This document shows, piece after piece, positions 40,183 through 44,346 of a DNA stretch of 44,346 nucleotides (positions are counted from its first letter, which is position 1; each line of letters begins with the position of its first letter). A program made the position numbers and the translations under genes. The DNA lies in contig CBDUXT010000047.1 of assembly GCA_965371245.1 (NCBI GenBank), forward strand, positions 1-44,346. Direction: 5' to 3'. Under the pieces are notes generated by a model, which made no database searches, was not told the DNA's origin, and saw nothing but the letters and a program-made list of their open reading frames with translations. This DNA is from CBDUXT01 sp965371245. Lineage in GTDB: Bacteria; Planctomycetota; Phycisphaerae; UBA1845.

Positions 40183-40860
40183 GTGAAGATACCGCGCCCC
40201 CCCCATGCTTGGGCCGTCACGCCCAAAGAGGCCGTCTCCATCCAGAAACGCCTCGCTGCCCGTGTGGTGCGTCGCGGACGGATTCGTCGGCTGTCGTTGG
40301 TCGCCGGCGTCGATCTTGCCTTTCGCCTCGATCCCGAGCAATGCATCGCGGGCGTAGTCGTCTGGGACGTGGCCGCCCGGCAGGTCGTCGAGAGCCACAC
40401 CGTCTGCCGGAAAACACGCTTCCCCTATGTGCCGGGTTTGCTCTCCTTTCGCGAGGCGCCCGCGATCCTCTCGGTTCTTCGCAAGCTTCGCACGGACCCC
40501 GACGTCTTCATGTTCGACGGGCAAGGGTTCGCCCATCCACGCCGGTTCGGCCTCGCGTGCCACGTCGGCGTGCTGATCGACCGCCCCACCCTCGGCTGTG
40601 CGAAAAGCATCCTGGTGGGAACCGGCAGCGCCCCCGGTGAGCGACGGGGCTCCGTATCGCCGCTGGCGTGCGGCGACGTCTGTGTGGGAATGGCCGTGCG
40701 TACGCGGTCACGGATCAAGCCCGTGTACATCAGTGTCGGGCATCGGCTTTCGCTGGCGGCGGCCGTGGAGATCGCGCTGGTCACGGGGAACGGGTTTCGC
40801 CTGCCCGAGCCCACACGCCTGGCAGACAAGCTGGTGGCACTGGCGAAGCGAGACCGCTGA
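40183..40860 (+). CDS. nfi: Endonuclease V (deoxyinosine-specific)
   Basis: A 225-residue repair enzyme that nicks DNA (or RNA) 3' of inosine. A GTG start at 40183 is used. All family active-site residues are visible: D44 in VAGVDLAF, the FPYVPGLLSFREAP motif with Y82 and E91, D112 in MFDGQGFAHPRRFGLACHVG, and a Lys in LGCAKS. The length is normal for the family. It follows HtrA on the same strand after a 210-base gap containing a hairpin repeat, so it probably has its own promoter. It is followed by a GC-rich hairpin (40898-40919). Confidence 0.95.
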   Translation: MKIPRPPHAWAVTPKEAVSIQKRLAARVVRRGRIRRLSLVAGVDLAFRLDPEQCIAGVVVWDVAARQVVESHTVCRKTRFPYVPGLLSFREAPAILSVLRKLRTDPDVFMFDGQGFAHPRRFGLACHVGVLIDRPTLGCAKSILVGTGSAPGERRGSVSPLACGDVCVGMAVRTRSRIKPVYISVGHRLSLAAAVEIALVTGNGFRLPEPTRLADKLVALAKRDR

Positions 40861-40897
40861 CCGACCATCAGAGCCGCGTCGTTTTGTTTGTATCGAG

Positions 40898-40919
40898 CCG
40901 CGGGCTTTAGCCCGCGCGG
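40898..40919 (+). terminator. GC hairpin after endonuclease V
   Basis: CCGCGGGCTTTAGCCCGCGCGG folds into a strong stem 38 bases after the stop. No T run follows, so it may pause or protect the 3' end rather than terminate; it also resembles hairpin pieces in the dispersed repeats. Confidence 0.35.
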
Positions 40920-40980
40920 ACTGCCGGGTGTTCACGCATTCTCGGCATTCATGGAACGCGACACGAACATCGATTTCGCT

Positions 40981-41133
40981 CTAGTGCATCGTCACGCGCA
41001 AACTTGCGGGTTGGGTGGCCCGTGGCTTTAGCCGTGGGGGACGCGAATCCGGAGACCATTCGAGTCCCCCACCTCTAAAGAGGTGAGCCACCCACCGAGC
41101 AAACCCGCAGATTCAGGCGTGACGATGCACTAG
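40981..41133 (-). repeat. Family A repeat, 153 bp, CTAG ends
   Basis: Ends CTAGTGCATCGTCACGC and GCGTGACGATGCACTAG are 17-base perfect inverted repeats. The reverse complement of this copy is nearly identical to 27785-27937 and the same length. Its right-hand CTAG (41130-41133) contains the TAG stop codon of the ABC-2/CPBP gene on the minus strand. Confidence 0.88.
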
Positions 41134-43282
41134 CTGGACCCTTCGCGCGCCCCGGGTGGCGCCGGAACTTCCGCATCCAGAGACCAATCGGTCGGCTTCA
41201 CGGCGCCCCCTTTCGCAAGGAACAGAGCGGCCACCAAGATGCCGCCGCCCACCAACAGGACCAGGCCCGGCAAATGAGCAGACTCGGCCTGAGAATCGAT
41301 CCCTATGGGGTCCAGCCAGCGGGGGTTGACGATGCTGACGACGCCGAGCGTGTTGTTCAGAAAATGGGCGATCACGCCCGGGAGAATCGAACGAGACTGC
41401 CAGCAGAGGTACGCCAGCAGCCCGCCCAGGGCGGCGGTGACGGCGAAGCGAAACAAAAGGAAATGGAACACGCCGAAGATGGCGGCCGACGTGATGATGG
41501 CCGTCCACTTGCGGCGCCCGGCGCCCACGCTGCTTACCAGGAAGCCGCGGAAGAGCAGTTCTTCGCAGAGCGCCGGCACCACCGCGATCAGCAGGAGGAC
41601 GGTCGCCGGCGGCATGCTTCGAAGCGTGGCCGCCATGATGTCGGCCGATTGGACCGCCGACGGGGGCAATCCGAGGAGGGCCTGTTGAAGCAACGCAAGC
41701 TCACGCGCCGGCACCCACGCAGAGAGCCCGACCAAGACACCGGCCGCAAGGTGCCGTGCGGGTGGCATCCGAAGGGCGAAGGTTGCCCGAATATCGATCT
41801 TCCAGTAGAGCAGAATCGTGGCGGGCATCAGCACGAACAGGGTCGGCATCAACCAGCCGGTGGCCACCAGCATGCCGCTCGCGTCTTCGCCGGCGGCCGG
41901 CGAAAGCGTGGATTGGATGAAGAACCAGACTGGGAAGAGAAGGGCGACCACCAAGAGCCCCATCGACACATTCGGTCTCGGCGCCGGTCTGATCTGCTTG
42001 CGATCGAAGGAACTCTTGAGCGAGGCGGAGTCGCAAAAAACGACCGACTCTTTCCCGAAGACGGTCGCCGCGACCGCGACCGCTGCCGAGGCGTATAGCG
42101 TGGTCGATAGCAACACCATGGCCAACTGCCAGACCGGGAGGGCCGCGCCCAAGAGAAGATCGCGGGCCAACAGCACCATGTTCCCCACCGGCATGACCAG
42201 CATGACGCCATCCAGTCTCGTGGCCGGTAGCGCCGCGATCCCGCCGGGAATCAGGACGGCCAGGATGACCGGCGTCACATAGTTCTGTGCCTCCTTGAAG
42301 GTCCGGGCATAACTACAGACCGCCATCATGATCGCCGACATGAGCACGGCGAACGGAACCAGGCAGGCCAGTATGAGCGCCATGGTCGCCAGGGGCATGC
42401 GCCCGCCGCCGCGCCCGCTGCCCAGCAAGACGTCGAAGCCGCCGAAGTAAACGGTCGCGGTCACGCTCGCCAGGTTCAGTGTGGCCCCCATGATCGCCAC
42501 CGTCGTGACCACGAGGAACTTCCCGACGATCAGATCGATGACCGCCACGGGGCAGACCATCAGCGATTCGAGCGTGCCGCGCTCGCGTTCGCCGGCCGTC
42601 AAGTCGATGGCCGGATAGATCGCGCCGGTGATGGTCATGAGGATCAAGATGAGCGGGAGCACCTGACCCAGAATCGACGGCGGCGAGGAAAGATCGACGA
42701 TGTCTACCAGGAACGGCTGGTCGAACGATTCGGGCAGGTTGTACTCTTGCTTGCGTCGGCTGTTCGTCCGGTCCTTCGTTCGCTGGATCAGGGCCTCGAG
42801 CCGTTGAACCGCCCGGCTGCCGCGGACATCCTCGAGGTCGGCCAGCAGCTTGATCCGGTTCTGCACATCCGGCTGATTGACCAGATTGGGGCTGTCGAAG
42901 ATAACCCCGACCTGAATCGAACGCTCGGCGATCCGCCGCCCGAGCGCGGCGCTCGAGCCCAGCGCCTTGATCTCGACGTTGGTCAACGGTTCGGGCACGT
43001 CGGTCGCTTTCTCCGGCGTTGCCGCACGGACTCGCGCAAGCGCCTCGGAATCTATCTCGATCAGGTTGCGAAGCGCCAACCCATGTGCCTGGTCGATGAC
43101 ACCGATGATGATGGTCTCGCGCCCCATCGACGACACCTGGAAGCTGACGGCCTGAATGGAGCCGAGCATCAACAAGGGATAAAGCACGATCGGCACCACG
43201 ATCATGGCGATCAGCGTTCGCCGGTCGCGCAGGATGTCGATCAGCTCTTTCGTGTAGATGGTGCGGATGCGGTGATGGAACC

Positions 43283-43286
<4 letters not shown>
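41130..43286 (-). CDS. ABC-2 permease (NatB-like) fused to a CPBP intramembrane protease
   Basis: A 718-residue membrane protein whose ATG overlaps the ATPase stop as ATGA. Residues about 1-430 are an ABC-2/NatB-type permease: an N-terminal helix (LIAMIVVPIVLYPLLMLGSI), a large outer domain (about 45-200) and six helices with the conserved AGERERGTLESLMVCPV coupling loop. Residues about 460-680 are a CPBP (CAAX-like/Rce1) domain with all three motifs: CEELLFRGFL (EExxxR), FGVFHFLLFRF (FxxxH) and HFLNNT (HxxxN). With the adjacent ATPase it forms an exporter; the protease could mature or degrade the exported peptide or confer immunity, which is inference. The stop codon lies in a CTAG repeat end. 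Confidence 0.9.
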
Positions 43287-44041
<755 letters not shown>

Positions 44042-44346
44042 ATCCACGCTTGCCGGATTGTAGCAACAGTCCCGGCTCGCGTAACTTGGGCCGCCACGTT
44101 TTGTGGAGCGGGCCTTGGCGGTAGACCTGAACGACTGCCGTTTCCAGAAAGGTGGCTCGGCTTTTCGCGGCTCCGGTCGTTGGGTGGCATGGCCAAGCGA
44201 AGCGCGGCCATGAGCTGGGCGGGCCGACGCATGCCCGCGCCTACGGCTTGGGCATGCCACCCGAAAAACGGAAGAACCTTCTTGAAAACAGCACTAGTGC
44301 TTTGTCACAGCTAAGCATTCGGGTTATCCTATCTTCTTGTTCTTAA
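44042..44346. other. Right-edge stretch with repeats
   Basis: No gene is supported. GGGTGGCATGGCCAAGC (44180-44196) and GCTTGGGCATGCCACCC (44246-44262) are inverted repeats enclosing hairpins, related to the segment at 4158-4198. From 44293 the sequence CTAGTGCTTTGTCACAG resembles the family A end CTAGTGCATCGTCACGC, so another element may begin here and run past the window. Confidence 0.5.

Overview
The window is GC-rich, bacterial, and most likely from a member of the Planctomycetota. That assignment rests on gene content rather than any marker gene: a short Cys-rich N-terminal ribbon on a membrane protein, secreted proteins with a glycine/Cys-Gly C-terminal tail plus membrane anchor, a DUF115/SPASM gene pair, a lipase-maturation-factor homologue, long HEAT-repeat proteins, and intergenic spaces packed with short palindromic repeats. 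No rRNA, tRNA or CRISPR array was seen.

Layout. 1-4.1 kb (+ strand): a TetR regulator with a perfect operator inside its own promoter and a second compound operator before a DsrE-family gene, then a tiny membrane ORF, a membrane protein, a flavin-binding PPOX-family protein and a 5'-truncated Fe/Mn superoxide dismutase next to a repeat. 4.4-7.6 kb (-): a solitary type IIG restriction-modification enzyme. 7.9-13.0 kb (-): a tightly coupled unit of a secreted Ca-repeat protein, Aat transferase, DUF115/Maf-like glycosyltransferase and a SPASM protein whose radical-SAM cysteines are missing. 13.5-17.8 kb: a secreted M1 aminopeptidase (+), then (-) a LolA-like secreted protein and a YHS-like lipoprotein with a kelch protein. 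18.2-18.5 kb (-): a candidate structured RNA with a consensus sigma-70 promoter and two terminators. 18.8-26.1 kb: a DCC-lipase maturation factor fusion (+), then (-) a DUF2079 membrane protein, a MarR regulator with a Cys cluster, and a lipoprotein / ECF sigma / anti-sigma operon. 26.6-29.8 kb (+): aminotransferase, TlpA-like thioredoxin, flavin reductase. 30-30.6 kb (-): a RelE/Phd-type toxin-antitoxin pair. 30.9-38.7 kb (-): HEAT-repeat protein, degenerate pseudouridine-synthase/rRNA-methyltransferase fusion, Cys-ribbon membrane protein, IS3 remnant and a MutS2 lacking its Smr domain. 38.8-40.9 kb (+): HtrA protease and endonuclease V. 41.1-44.0 kb (-): an ABC exporter whose permease is fused to a CPBP protease.

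Most genes form short operons, several joined by 4-bp ATGA overlaps. Three to four families of short non-coding repeats with inverted ends (153 bp and about 215 bp, both ending in CTAG, and about 55-90 bp) occupy nearly every larger intergenic gap, sometimes within tens of bases of a start or exactly at a stop codon. No transposase for them is present; the only transposase trace is an IS3-type C-terminal fragment.

The observations most worth following are the candidate RNA at 18.2-18.5 kb, the aat/DUF115/SPASM operon with its degenerate radical-SAM protein, and the RluA-like domain that has lost its catalytic Asp while fused to a methyltransferase. All functional statements are from reading motifs; no database search was run.
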